Shown here: positions 34,858 to 46,828 of the stretch, piece by piece
Position numbering within the stretch: position 1 is the stretch's first letter
How the letters are laid out: every line of letters starts with the position of its first letter
Source of the DNA: Theristus sp. LFF4_11
Lineage: Eukaryota > Nematoda > Chromadorea > Monhysterida > Xyalidae
Assembly: GCA_030248135.1 (NCBI GenBank)
Contig: JASANC010002589.1
Coordinates: 1-64,000 of the forward strand
DNA: 64,000 nt
Direction of reading: 5' to 3'
Notes under the pieces: model-generated
What the model saw: the letters and a program-made list of their open reading frames with translations, nothing else
Database searches by the model: none
Told to the model about the DNA's origin: nothing
Program-made: the position numbers and the translations under genes

Positions 34858-37285
34858 CGCGTTCACATGATTCGGTGGGGGCGGGGCGTCTGATTCGCCG
34901 AGGGCTGCCACGCAGTGACGGCGCAATGGGAGGGCAATTTTGAAATCTGTGTCGCTTAGCAATATGGCTGCCAGTGGGAAGCAAAATTGAAACTGGGGCA
35001 ATGTCTCTTGCAACGCTTTGAGGTGTTTTCTTTATGATCGCAATGCAAACCTGAAACATATTTTCAATTTTTTTGCGAATCAAGAAAAACTAAAAGTGTT
35101 CTCTTGTAAAAACGAAGAAAATTGGCGGGTGCGAGAAGAATAATGGAATAATAATTTGAAAGTTGAACATTTTAAAACGAGAAATGATAGAAAAATGTAT
35201 ATAATCAAAGAATCAGTGCACCACGGCTTCTCACGATTTGCATGCATGTAATTAGAATGTATTTGAGAAAAACTGTTTTCAAAAATGCGTTTTGTTCTGT
35301 ATTCATCAGTGAAGAAAGCGTAGTTGAAAAAAGTACAAGGTGACACGACACAGTTTGGAAGAGGAGAGACGCAAATGCTGAATGCTAATTTGAACCAGCA
35401 GTGGTCCATTCTGCACTGTTTTTCCTCTCTGCTGTACATTGTATTGTCAGTAATTGTGCTGATTATCGCGCAATTTGTGAAATAATAAAAGTTTTTGTCT
35501 GACATCAGGGCGAAAAAAACCGACTCAAAACGGCAATGCTTCTTATAACATGCAGAAATTACATTGTAGTCAGCCGCGACACGACATCGCATTTTTATAC
35601 ACGTCAAAACGAATACAATGATTGAATTTATATGGTAAATAGAAACGTCAACGTGTGTATCAGTCAATTTTGACGGTGAAACTGAAACGTTTTTTTGTTG
35701 TGAGCCGCGCCGCACGGCACGCCAGCCACTTGGCCAGCCAAACGGACGTAAATGATGATAAAACGCCTTTTCGCGGCCTTGACGTGCTGCACTGCAGAAA
35801 AGTGCAAAGTTTTAAAAAGGACATATTGAAGTATTTATATTTTTCACATGGACAACTATCATGTAAATCGTTTTGTCTCGTGTCCGCGCACGCATTGCAG
35901 TGCACATGCGCACATATAGACATTTCAAGTGTGTGCATGTCTTGATGTCTAAATTATTGCACGCGAACTGAGCGGCACAAGTAGCGAGACGTTTGCGCAA
36001 AAACAAACAACATGCACTGCACACACACGTACACATCCACAGAAATTGACACGTTCAACACGGTGAAATCAAGTCATCATCGTGTTTTTTATTTTTGCAA
36101 ATGAACGAATGAAACCCTGATTTTTATTTTTAAAACGAGTTGAGTAATTGTAAGATTAAATGAAATCAACAAATTTCAAACGTGATCCGCATTGGTTACA
36201 TGCATGTGCATAGTGCCAACAATACACAGTACATACTTTGTATCTAGTTGTTCCTGGAGGCTGACAAAAAGTTTTGTACAAACTTCACTAGTTGCATGCA
36301 ATTCATTTGCAGTCTTATGAATTACGTAGAAGGCCACCATACTAAAATGGGCACAGCTGACAAAGTAAGAAGCTGGATGAAAAAATTTTATGGACTACAA
36401 GCATGCCTCAGCTGCGCGGTATATTTTCTCATGAATTCATAAACACCATCGTATATATCTCCGGCACTAGTGTGCACAAGGTATAAAGAATGAATTTCCT
36501 TTTGCGCGTTTGTTAAGCACAAGTAAAGTAAAAATGAATTCATTGATACCTGCGATAAGTTAATAGAACAGTGGCATACATACAAATGTACGTTAAATAC
36601 GACAACTCCAAAGAAAAGTCATTGAAATTTTTAACTGTCACATGAGAATTTTAAATTCAGTTTTTTTATAAATAACTCAATCAAAAATTGTAAATGGACC
36701 GAAACTGCTTGCAAAAAATATTTCAGAACAAATCTGCTTGGGCAAACCCAGCCAGACAAAAACATGATTCCTCACAGCACATACAAAAGCATCAGTCGCA
36801 GTAACATGCACAGTAAGATTTATTGACATCGTACCAATATAACTAACATGACAAGAGACAACACTTGAAGTCATATTCTGATCGACATACAACTCGCTAT
36901 GCATACTATATATACGAACACATGACAAAGAAAAAAAACGGACGAGAGAGTTGGCAGTAGCAGTGTAATGTAGCAGTTAAACAAGCCTAATGTAAATAAA
37001 CCATGAACAAAACATAATGTATATAATAATTTTTTTCATAATCTCCACCCCCAGAAAAAACGATGGAGTGGCGAGTAAGACCACTAAAATTGTGCAAACA
37101 TATTATTATCATTACAATGAATAAATACACACACCAGGCATAGTGCGGCCACAATCGGAATAAACACTCTGCGTTTGCTGCAGGACAGTCAAAGAATCTG
37201 GATGCGATGACTGGCAGCTGTGCGCCTAGCGACCCGAGCGCCCTCTGCAGAGCACCATAGCAAACATTGCACATATTATCTTTAA
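34858..37285. other. Spacer upstream of the ephrin gene, no other gene recognised
   Basis: It should contain the ephrin promoter and 5' untranslated region, but I cannot place a start site. A 211-codon minus-strand frame (35080-35715) is AT-rich and lacks family or splice support. Confidence 0.45.
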
Positions 37286-37960
37286 GACCGCTGAACTAGC
37301 GGCTCTTGATCACCACTGATCGTCTCTTAAACTGCTCAACTGGCAACTCCTGACCACTACTGATCGTCACTTAAGACCGCTCATCTGGCGGCTTTTGACA
37401 CCCACTAATTGTCACTTAAGACCGCTCAACTGGCAACTCCTGACCACTACTGATCGTCACTTAAGACCGCTCAACTGGCAGTTCCTGACCACTACTGATC
37501 GTCACTTAAGATCGCCCAACTGGCAGCTCCTGACCACTGCTGATCGTCACTTAAGACCGCCCAACTGGCACCTCCTGACCACTGCTGATCGTCACTTAAG
37601 ACCGCCCAACTGGCAGCTACTGACCACTGCTGATCGTCACGTAAGACCGCCCAACTGGCACCTCCTGACCACTGCTGATCGTCACTTAAGACCGCCCAAC
37701 TGGCAGCTCCTGACCACTGCTGATCGTCACTTAAGACCGCTCAACTGGCACCTCCTGACCACTACTGATCGTCACTTAAGACCGCCCAACTGGCAGCTAC
37801 TGACCACTGCTGATCGCCACTTAAGGCCGCCCAACTGGCAACTGCTGACTACTACTGATCGTCACTCAAGACCGCCCAACTGGCAGCTCCTGACCACTAC
37901 TGATCGTCACTTAAGACCGCCCAACTGGGAGCTCCTGACCACCACTGATCGTCACCACTG
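37286..37960 (+). repeat. 45-bp minisatellite, about 15 copies
   Basis: The unit is close to TCACTTAAGACCGCCCAACT followed by GGCAGCTCCTGACCACTGCTGATCG. Copies near the left end (37286-37420) are more diverged, the rest nearly identical. Because 45 is a multiple of three, one frame stays open for 188 codons, repeating RHLRPPNWQLLTTAD. The frame opens with TTG, not ATG, so translation is doubtful. Confidence 0.93.
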
Positions 37961-38094
37961 AGTGTCAATTTGGAATTGGTTTGTTTTTCAGGAAGTAATA
38001 ATAATGTTAGGGTATGACCAGAATTTGGATTTTCATTATTTACTGTATACATGCTGTCATCTAGACAAGGTCTGATTTTCTCTGTTGAACGAGA

Positions 38095-39613
38095 TCACTG
38101 ATTCGCAAGTGAGCAGCGTCTGTCCGCAATGTATTTCTGCACACATTGTCTGCTTTTGATGTTGAGAAGTGCCAGTCGTGTGTGTCCCTGATGATTGAAA
38201 ACATTCAACAAAATGTACGCTGCGTTTGTGTCAACCAGTTTCAGAACCGTTTCTTTAAAGGATGCCAGAGACTGATTGTAGCGTTTCAGCGGCCCGTGCA
38301 GTTCAACGTACAGCTGGCAGAATACAGCGCTTCCATTGTTTCCTGCAAGCAATACAACTTCGTTTTTGTTTGATGCGAAACACTCAAGAAGACTATTTCG
38401 ATTTGCAATTTTCATTCTAAAATCATGCAAGTGGATGACCAAGCGTGCAGGACGCAGCACGCCGATGCGCGCCAATCGATCACGATCACAATCATCGTCC
38501 AATCAATTCGTCGGAAAATTTTATTTTTTGAACACTCGTTTTTCAGGATTAGTGTTTCGGTGCTGGCTCCAAATTCGCTACAGTTTGCTACATGTGGTGA
38601 TGAGTTTATGTATGACTGACGTGTGTTTGTAAACAAGTTCTTGCGAACGAGCGCGTATTCGTTGCCTCCAATGTCCATGTCCACAAAGTCAACAGTTGAC
38701 CAGTTGCGTGCGAGCAACAGCCGATGCAGACTGACCACCGTTTGGTTGCTGTACACAGTGACGTTGTGATCATGCACCACCGACTGACGGTAATTTCTGA
38801 AACGTACAGAACAGTCGATGGAATTGTATTCGTTGTGGTTGTGATTGGAAAAACAACCAGTTTTGTTACCCATCTTCGGCGCCAACGGCCATCTTGACCA
38901 ATTCACCATATTTTCTAAAGCTTTCGCCAGTGGTTGGGTCAACACCAAGAAAGCGAACGTTTGGCATGAGTGACTTGATGTGTGGCTCAGCACTGGTGTC
39001 GTTGCCAGCAATGCCGAGTCGCAGCACACGCACGGGCGCTGTGCGCTTCAGAGGCAGCATGATGTAGCGCCACTCACCCTGCAGTCACACTTGCAACGCC
39101 GTGAATTACGAGCACGCAAATGTACATGTGAAGGCTTCTGGATAAAAAGTAAAAGCTCAAAACAGATGACCAATCAGACGAATGATCAGTTGAACACATT
39201 GCGCAGTGCACAAGGCCAACCTGTGTCACTCTCTGGCGCACATCCGCAGAGTTGCACGTGTCTTGAACGTTCTGTTGCCATTTGTGGCGCATGCGCCTGT
39301 CCGCCTGTTGCGTGCGGTTGCCCTTCGCCCCCATCGTCAGGTTCGTGGTCACAGACGCAACGCACGCGCGATACGCGCTCAACCGACGCTGACACGCCGT
39401 CTGCTTCGGCGCTGGCTCGACTCTGCTTTTTCCGACTGCTGATTTGTGGGCAACTTGATTTTGGATTCCAGCAAACAGCTTCACTTCTGCGGTAGAATAA
39501 CCGGCGATTAGTTTTGTTGGTTTCGAGAACAGGCCCCCGTTGTAGAACAACAATGCGCTTAGAATGGAAATCAGCAGAAACGTTATCAGAATTTGTCGCC
39601 AATGATTCGCCAT
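38095..39613 (-). CDS. FkbM-family methyltransferase-like protein, type II membrane
   Basis: Predicted SAM-dependent O-methyltransferase of the FkbM type seen in large numbers in nematodes; substrate unknown, perhaps a sugar hydroxyl. Exons: 39613-39221, 39078-38870, 38796-38621, 38342-38095; phases agree and give 341 residues. N-terminal anchor ILITFLLISILSALLFY (residues 8-24), lumenal stem with NLT and NRT sites. Motif I region VRVLRLGIAGNDTSAE, then VRFLGVDPTTGE and MAVGAEDG, motif STVDFVDMDIGGNEY, and the C-terminal CQLYVELHGPLKRY … HTRLALLNI. The GIxxDTSAE and LGVDP segments are those expected to bind SAM. It is divergently oriented to the sulfotransferase gene 447 bp away (start to start), so a shared promoter region is possible. 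Confidence 0.87.
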
Positions 39614-40059
39614 GACATTACGTGATAACCAACTGGATCTTTATGTTGAAAATTGCAACTTGCGAAAAATAACAGTCATGCACACTACAAACTGTGTGGT
39701 CATCATAGACGCGTTTTATGAAGGAATGAGCAAGTATAAATAATACCGGTATCACATGTATGGATGCCCAAAAGCAGGAAACTGCTATGTTAGGCGTCCT
39801 GCTTTGTAGGACTGCATCTCTGTCGTATCCTCTGTGTACTTCTTCATGTACACGTGGGATATAGTGAAACTGACGTTCGTTTACGTCACAATGATCCAGC
39901 ATTTAGTATCCATGGTTGCGGCAAATGGTTCACTATGTAATTGCTTGTTTTAGTGCTGTCCTACAAGTGATGGCAGAAAGATTTATAAACGAAATCTATT
40001 TTTTTCGAAGTTTCGAAAGAATGTTTACAGAGCAGCAGCGATCTCTTTTCAGGAGTAAC
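39614..40059. promoter_or_regulatory. Divergent intergenic region between methyltransferase and sulfotransferase genes
   Basis: This 446-bp gap separates two oppositely transcribed start codons and must hold both promoters or 5' exons. A TTTTCAG acceptor-like site at 40047-40053 sits just before the sulfotransferase ATG, so a 5' UTR intron is possible. No TATA box or defined motif can be assigned. Confidence 0.45.
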
Positions 40060-42402
40060 ATGCCGCGTGTGACGCTGCGCCAGCTGTGCTGGTGTCTAGC
40101 TTCGTTCATTATCTTAGCCACAACGTTGATCACAATGAAACTCGATAACATGCGAAACGACCACTTTACAAAAACAAAAACAAATATGAAAGTCGTTCGC
40201 AACGAGCATCCAGAATGGAACGTCTCACAGAGTCGATTGTCACAACCGATTCGCCATTTCGTCTTTCACGCATTGCACAAAACTGGTAGCACAGTGACTG
40301 CCAACCAGTTGCGTCTGTTCTGCGTTCGCCATCAGTTGACGTGTGTCACGTATTGCGCGTGTGGCCACTGCACGCGCACCATCGATTGCTTCCATAAGCA
40401 GAATCGACTGGATTTCTACAATGCCAACAAATGGGAGTTCTACCACGACGGAATGTTCACGGTGCGGCGCATGCAACGCTGCTGCCCGCCCTATTTGAAG
40501 TTCGTCGCAGACGGCGTCCATGGTAAATGAGAAACACTGGACACAGCATCAGGCCAATCGTGGCCTGCATGGCATGCAACATCTACATTGTATGATCTTT
40601 TATGTTGGTCGCGCAACTCAATGCCGCATAGATAGTGAAACAGTTTCATGGATGACCCGGCAATTCAAAATTGGTAAAGTGATCCGAGTCCCCTACATAG
40701 GGCCGAGTCATTGGCGACTTTGAATTGCCACATAAAGATTGAAATTAGTTTTTTTTCCACGTCTGCTCACGCATTCAGTTGCAGAACTTAAATAACTGTT
40801 AATACATACAATTAGTTAGTCAATTTCAATATTATATGCTTCGCTGTGGAAAAAGTACTTATATTCTTTTCAGGAATTGTTGACCATTTGCCGCTGTATG
40901 TGAACGAAAACAAACAGTTCGTTGAGAATGTCACAAGAAAAGGTGCTTTTCGATTCACAATAATTCGCAACCCAATCGAGCAGTTCATTTCGTTTTGGAT
41001 GGAAACGAACAAGTAGGCCACTCCACTTTACACGGTATAGCCGAGTAAATAAGGCTGCCCTAATCTTCTAAATCAGGACGAAACCAGGTGCAGACTAGGA
41101 ATTGTGTTTTTCTACTATGCTAACATATTCGCCGATCGAGTGTGCGACTGACAAAGAATGGACACAATAGAACGAATAACAGTTTAAAAATTGAGAAACG
41201 AAACACGTCAAATTTGACACTCAATTGAGTTTCTTAGCCTTTTCACTCAACACTCAATTGAGTTTCTGAGCCTTTTCACTCATTTAGATTTCGCGCGCTC
41301 TTTGCACCCTGAAAAAAGCTGCCATGTTTAATCGGCCATACCGTACTTAATTTTTTAAGAGAGAGACTGAAAGTGGTACAATTGAGTGGCATTTTGCTAA
41401 CAACAAGCTGTGCTTCATTGTTTTGCATTCAAAGATGGGGCCGTCACAACGTCAGTTTGAACGAAGCCATCGAAGACTGCTGGACAATAGCGAACCAATA
41501 TCACGGAGTGACATTACAAGCGAAGCCATCGAGAAAGACCACACCGGGCCGTGACAGGGCAAAGCGTCCGCTGCATGACATGCCTCATCGAACCTACAAC
41601 GGTTTCAATGCTGTGTTCACGCATTTTCACAGAACACAGTTGCACGGCTTTATAACTCTAAACGGTACCGTACAGGTTTGACAAACATGCAATCAAAAGA
41701 GCTTGGTTGGCGCGGTGAATCCGATATGGAAAGCTACGAGGACACGATTCGCTACCTGCATCAGCTCGACCTTGTGGGATTGACAGATAAACTAAATCAG
41801 ACATGGCAGATGTTGAAGAGTCGCCTGGCGTGGCCCCCTGAATACTTCGTTAGCGCCGTTCCTTTAGGTGTGACCTATTTTTTTAAACGTGTCCCACTGA
41901 AATGACGTCATGTGCCGCCAAACATGCGCTTACCGTTCACAGAAAACTAGATTTTCCGTTTAGCCGATTTCTTCCCGTAAAAAAACGATGAATGTCTAAT
42001 CAGTCACACCAAACTGACATTTTTGTGCCTGTACCTTGACAAACGGGTGTTTTCAAAGCAAATGACGTCATTTTAGTCCTGACACGTTTGAATAAATCCA
42101 CAATACATTACCAAAGTTACGTTCTGTAGTTTTTGTCTTGTTGCGTTAAGTCTTGCCTTTACAAATTCAAATTGACATTTGCAGATTATAAAGAGAAAGA
42201 GCACAAATACCGAACAGAATTGGGCATTTATATTGGAGAGTCATATCACGCCGGTTCAATGGCAAAAACACTGAGTCCTCGCCAACTGCAACAGATACAA
42301 TCATTTCAATGGGCTGATATGCGACTGTATCAAGAAGCAAAAATGATTTTTGAAAAACAACGCAGAAACTGGCGTTTGAATTATATTGACAATGCGGCAT
42401 AA
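40060..42402 (+). CDS. Galactose-3-O-sulfotransferase-like enzyme, type II membrane
   Basis: Predicted Golgi sulfotransferase that would move sulfate from PAPS to a galactose-type sugar. Exons: 40060-40522, 40874-41012, 41435-41638, 41734-41867, 42185-42402; phases close to 385 residues. Anchor: CLASFIILATTLITM (residues 10-24). PAPS 5'-phosphosulfate loop: FVFHALHKTGSTV; 3'-phosphate motif: FRFTIIRNPIEQFISFW. The C-terminal half has the IRYLHQLDLVGL segment and LSPRQLQQIQSFQWADMRLY, matching the end of Gal3ST proteins. The exon 3/4 junction (donor GTTGCA, acceptor GGAAAG) is the least certain. The upstream in-frame ATG at 40021 is an alternative start. Intron 2 carries a MITE. The Cys-rich run CVTYCACGHC is unlike vertebrate members. 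Confidence 0.85.
40679..40748. repeat. Dispersed repeat (inverted copy of 4230-4311)
   Basis: GATCCGAGTCCCCT, GGGCCGAGTCATTGG and CCACATAAAGATTGAA match the earlier copy in reverse complement. It lies in intron 1 of the sulfotransferase gene. The 70 bases before it (TGTTTCATGG-like, GGCAATT) resemble 49770-49840. Confidence 0.5.
41031..41345. mobile_element. MITE, TACGGTATGGCCGA family (copy 3, inverted)
   Basis: Begins ACGGTATAGCCGAGTAAATA and ends AAACATGGCAGC-complement, then TCGGCCATACCGTA. The GCGCGCTCTTTGCACCCTGA block is the complement of the other copies. Inside intron 2 of the sulfotransferase gene. Confidence 0.75.
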
Positions 42403-42455
42403 AGAATCAAATCAAAAAGTATCGGTGCCACATACTGTATCTGTATAATTGACAC

Positions 42456-42461
42456 TTTATT
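42456..42461 (-). terminator. Polyadenylation signal for the minus-strand methyltransferase
   Basis: TTTATT on the plus strand reads AATAAA on the minus strand, 53 bp after the methyltransferase stop. It lies within the 111-bp gap between two convergent genes, so the transcripts probably overlap at their 3' ends. Confidence 0.5.
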
Positions 42462-42513
42462 ATCTGTCATGTGTCATAATGTTCACAGTTTCGAGTTCCC
42501 TTTTGAAATGTGC

Positions 42514-43709
42514 TCAAAACGGTTTTCGCATAATATAAGAGCGTGAGTTGCCATGGGGCTCTCGGTATGTCACTGAGATCATGAGCGAGTGTTCGCGTGC
42601 GAATTCGTCGACGGCACGTTTTACAGCGCCGGGTTCCTTGCGTCCGTCCTCGCAGAGAGTCCAGTCCTGCCTCGGAGCCACCGCTTCGTGGGTCATGTAG
42701 TCGTGGCCCGCGAAAATGCCCCCACGTCTCAATTTCGGCCACCAAAGAGTCAAATCATTCTTGACGGCACAATAGTCGTGACGCGCGTCAAGGTAAATGA
42801 AGTCGAGGCTGTCGTTGGCGAACTGATGCACCACAACATCCGTGCGACCTTGCACGAACTTGGTTTTGTTGGAAAAGTTGCGCAACGCAGCTTTGGCACG
42901 TTCCATCATTTGTTGCTGCTTGGAATCGGCAACATCTACAACAACTACACGGTTGGCCAAGAAAAGTGTACTTTCAAAATAATGGCTTGTTCTCGTCACC
43001 AGAAAAAGAGCTTCAGCTGAAACTTGAAGCACTTTATAGAATTATTAATGCCTGATTTTTATGTTTTTATACCCAATTTTATTGAATCTACTGTATACGT
43101 TGATCCTTAAAAAGATTTATTCAGTGGCCGTCACTGAACAACTTGCGTGAGGAACAATGTAAAGTTCATTTTCAAACTTTCAAAAAAGCTTTCCATTAAA
43201 AATATACAAAACGGCAAAAAAAACTCACTTGCTACATCGTTGTAGTTTTTCGACTGTGTCCAAATATCGACCAAATAAAACTTCCGGCAGTTTTTCCAGC
43301 CATTTAGTAACTGCAGTGAATAAGCGCCAGCTTGAACACCCAATTCCACGCCAACTGTAAAGTCTGTCCCAAGTTTATTCAAATAAAAACCAAGTTCCTT
43401 GCGAGAGCCCAGCGGCGTTAAAAAGTTTGATGGCCGCTGTGAAGTTTGTGCTCTTTGTTGTGCATCGGTAATGTTCACTTTTGGCTTTTCGAGTCTGTTT
43501 ACGTTGTTCATCATATTATCAATTTTCTGTTGTCGCATAACAACATCGCTTTGAATCTGAAGCTTCGGTACGTGAAACAGCAGTGTAAATACAACGACCA
43601 TGGCAATTAGTGTGGTGGCAGCAATACATTTGTTGAAGTGCTGCGAAGAAACTTGTATCTTCGACACAAAGAAACGATCAACACTGCTCGTGAAGTGATT
43701 GCCAAGCAT
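42514..43709 (-). CDS. Methyltransf_24-like enzyme A, type II membrane
   Basis: Predicted SAM-dependent methyltransferase with a Rossmann fold in the secretory pathway; substrate unknown. Exons 43709-43229 and 42935-42514, phase 1, 300 residues. Anchor: CIAATTLIAMVVVFTLLFHV. SAM loop: VGVELGVQAGAYSLQLL; acidic end of strand 2: FYLVDIW; strand 4 and loop: DFIYLDARHDYCAVKNDL; then GGIFAGHDY and EPGAVKRAVDEFA. The start is chosen at 43709 to give a normal short cytoplasmic tail; an in-frame ATG 18 codons upstream (43763) is possible. Paralogue of the gene at 46829-47788: same orientation, same intron position and phase. Ends 111 bp from the 3' end of the convergent sulfotransferase gene. Confidence 0.87.
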
Positions 43710-43763
43710 GAAGAATGACCGTTGTTTTTGTTGTTGATGTGCTGGAAACGCGGCTGAATACAC

Positions 43764-45375
43764 TGGCTAGTGGCTATAAACACACAGTGTTCATGGCCTT
43801 TATGTTCGCCTACACCATTCACCCGTATGTAGCTTTTTTGGAGCATACTGAATACAGGGTTGGCAGAGTCAAGGGTCGGGTAACATTTTCTTCTGCAGAA
43901 AGCAAATCGATCTTGACACTTATTTTAATCCTAAGCCATTTCAGCACTAAAAAACTTGATTTGTAGCAGGAAAAATTGTTTGTTGCTGATTGCAGTTTTC
44001 CCGTTTTTCCAAAACTAATTTGGACAGGTGATTGGAATTCTTTTTGTTTTTGTTTTTTAGGTCGAGATGGTTAAAAATAAAAATAGATAAAAACGCTTGG
44101 GCTTGGCCTTGGCGCAACCAGTGCCTGAATTTCCATGCTCTGGGCATGCGCTCGTGCGTTCTGCTCAAATCGCTTCGAACTTTTCAATCATACAAGATCA
44201 TTGATTACTTAATAATTTTTAAGCTCATGCCTTTGCATCAAACAAAGAGCGCAACTGCAATTATCAACCAGTTTTTGGAACACAGGAAATTTTGCAATTA
44301 GCAACATGCACGTTTGCCTGGTACAATAAAAACTGTTTTTTGAATGCCTAAAGTGAAAAGTGCATCCGTATCATCTAGATAGTATTGGCCCCGGCTTCCA
44401 ATTGGGTGAATATGTATCTATATAGTTTTATACGATAATGGTTTTACGATATTGGTTACATTGTGGTCGTGATGACAATAGCATAAATGCAGGTAACGTT
44501 TGGAAGTGCTGATGCACATGCAGAAGAATCAATGGATCGATTAAATTATACAGGGTGGGTCCAAAAACTATCGGATTTCAAATTGCTTTGTTTCAGGTCT
44601 GGGTCTAAAATTGGGAAATTTTGCAGAACTTAAAATCGCATTTTTCTCTGGACTTGTTGTCTATTTTAATGTTTTTTGTCCTTTAGGTAAATTTAATATG
44701 ATGGTTATACATTAATTATAAAAGTTATAAATACTCTAAGATAGTAGCTGTCTGCCTGTCCACATTTGCTATGTCCAACTTTTTGCTTTTTAAGCAAATT
44801 TTAAGTTCAATTCCATCAGTTAGTTTTATATACTCAGTTTCTGTAAAGCACATCCATATAAGATTATTGACATGTAATGACAAATTCGCGAAATGACAAA
44901 ATGTGGGTTTGTTTTTTTGAAAACGCGGGGATTTTAACAAAAAATAGGGTGACTTTCGTTTCAATACAATAATTGAAAAAATACGTGGCGTTGGACAACA
45001 CTAAAATTAGCAAATTTTGTCACTTGAGAAACCGATTGGCGAATTTGAAAAACGTTTCAATTGTTCTGAACGAATGCAAGAAAAAAACAGTTGTGTTTGT
45101 TAAAAACAATTTGAAGTGTCCTGCTTTGGTGTAACGGTTCACTTGTACCTCCAACGCTCCAAATCCTCCGGCCTCGAACGCTGACGTGGAGATCCATGCG
45201 CTCGGAACTGCTGTTGAGACTGAGTTAAAAGAAATTCAGCAAGTTAATTATTTAGGGTTCGGTTACAATAGCATGTAGTGTGTTGTGTTCGTTGCTCAAC
45301 TTCAATTACACAATTCTTTCTCTTTTTCTCGTAAACTTCGACGTTGGCCAACTCCTTTCCAGACAGTTATTCAGT
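43764..45375. other. Spacer between the two methyltransferase paralogues, first part
   Basis: AT-rich, no exon recognised. A solo mariner-like terminus TACAGGGTGGGTCCAAAAAC lies at 44549. A minus-strand frame at 44725-44964 is not supported by context. Confidence 0.45.
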
Positions 45376-45627
45376 TACCGTATTACCTCTAATAAACCCC
45401 CATGGGGGTTTATTTCTTCAGCGACTTCTGGGGGTGGGGGTTTATTTTTTGTGGGGGGGGCTTTATTTTGGGGGGGTTTATTTGGAAACCATTTTTAGGA
45501 GTGGGCAAAATGGCAAAAATACCTTCCATGGCAGGAAGGAAGTCTATTTGGAAACTTGTCGAGGGGGTGGGGGTTTATTTTTGGGGGGGTTTAATTTTGG
45601 GGGGGGTTTAATAGAGGTAATACGGTA
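45376..45627. mobile_element. MITE, TACCGTATTACC family (copy 2, internally deleted)
   Basis: Same termini as 27659-28105 (TACCGTATTACCTCTAATAA … GAGGTAATACGGTA) but only 252 bp: the core between the TGCATGGCAGG-like block and the ACTTGTCGAGGGGGTGGG block is missing. TTCAG flanks both sides if the termini are taken as TTACCG…CGGTAA, a possible 5-bp target duplication. Confidence 0.83.
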
Positions 45628-46140
45628 ATTCAGAAGAGAGGATAAAACTGGCACAGAAAAGTAAAACAACAGAGTGACCCAGAAAAACACCGAAAAACAA
45701 CGCCTTTATACGCGACAACAACCAATACAAAGAAAGTAGCTGACCCAATGTCAAGAAAGTAGCTTAGGCATTCACACGCACTCGACCACGCGCCACATCA
45801 GCAGCACAGACTACGGTAACACGAGTAGGGATGAGGTTATAATGGGACATTACAAAAATGTTTAACGTTTAACCATTTGATACAAACAGAAAACTAAGTA
45901 TAATAGAAGCAAAGTGAGTAAAAAGACGGTACTGATTTCAAATCGTTATTTTTTGAAGCAAACATTGACGGTTTCTGCTGACATTTGGAACAGAGGTTCT
46001 CAAGGATAGGAAATTTTGTTTCCGCGCAAAAATTCAACAATTTAGAATTATGTTTTTTTGACTAGATTTCGAAAAACTGCGATTTTTTGCGTAGTTGTTC
46101 GAAAACAATGCTCCTCAGTTTCGTTGGTTGTTTGTGTTAG

Positions 46141-46343
46141 CTAACCTGACCAGTGACCACGCAGTTGGCGTTGATCGAGCGCTCTGGCTGGTGATGCAGA
46201 GCGGTGCGATCGGGCACACGGTCGGCCCGCCCGACTTTCTGCGCAATCGCTTTAGGAAATCATCAGTCGGTGTGACGATATGCCGAGGCGGCCGAGACTG
46301 CCTGAGCGGACTCCTTGTGATTTCGCTTTGTAGGGATACTTAA
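46141..46343 (+). CDS. Orphan coding-like exon (unrecognised)
   Basis: A GC-rich block follows an acceptor-like TTTGTGTTAG and stays open to TAA at 46343. It reads ANLTSDHAVGVDRALWLVMQ, then SGAIGHTVGPPDFLRNRFRK. The composition contrasts sharply with its AT-rich surroundings, as real exons do here. I do not recognise the family, and no partner exon is evident on either side, so it may be a gene fragment or relic. Confidence 0.35.
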
Positions 46344-46828
46344 GGACAGTCTTTACGCTAGGCCACCTGCTGATCTTAATGATTGAAGGGCAGGAAAATC
46401 TTCATTCGAACAGTCTGCTCGCGTTCAAGACCCGTCTGCAGTTCTGCATTGACAGTGATGGGTCTCATGTGGAAAACCTTTGGAAATTGAATTTTCCTTT
46501 CCAGAATTCCATGTTTTTTCTGAATATGTTTTATTTTGTCGACAAAATGTCATTAAGATTTGTGCAAAAAAGAGACAAAAAGTAAACATAAATCAAGTAA
46601 AAAACGCGGATTTTGTAATTTCTGGTTGAACTTGGGCACAATTTCAAAGTGCAGGTAATTTTTTTGCGCGCAAGCAAAGTTTCCCATCCTTGAGAAGCTC
46701 TGTAATTTCAGCAGACTCTGTCAATGTTTGATTAAAAACAACATTTCAAATCAGTACCGTGTTTTACGGGTCAACAGCTCGTGCATAACAACATAGTTTT
46801 TTTTAAATACTGAATAGTGCGATTCAAG

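Noticed and set aside
35080..35715. 211-codon minus-strand open frame
   Set aside because: AT-rich composition, no recognised domain, no GC rise as in the real exons, and no phase-compatible partner.
37395..37961. 188-codon frame as a gene
   Set aside because: Opens with TTG and exists because the 45-bp repeat unit is divisible by three; kept as a repeat, not a gene.
41665..41701. Ultra-short intron (26-35 bp) or frameshift in the sulfotransferase gene
   Set aside because: A 95-bp intron 41639-41733 joins exons 3 and 4 in phase, so no unusual intron is needed.
45120..45190. tRNA gene (GGTGTAACGGTT … CCTCGAACGC)
   Set aside because: I could not fold it into a cloverleaf with paired acceptor stem and anticodon loop.
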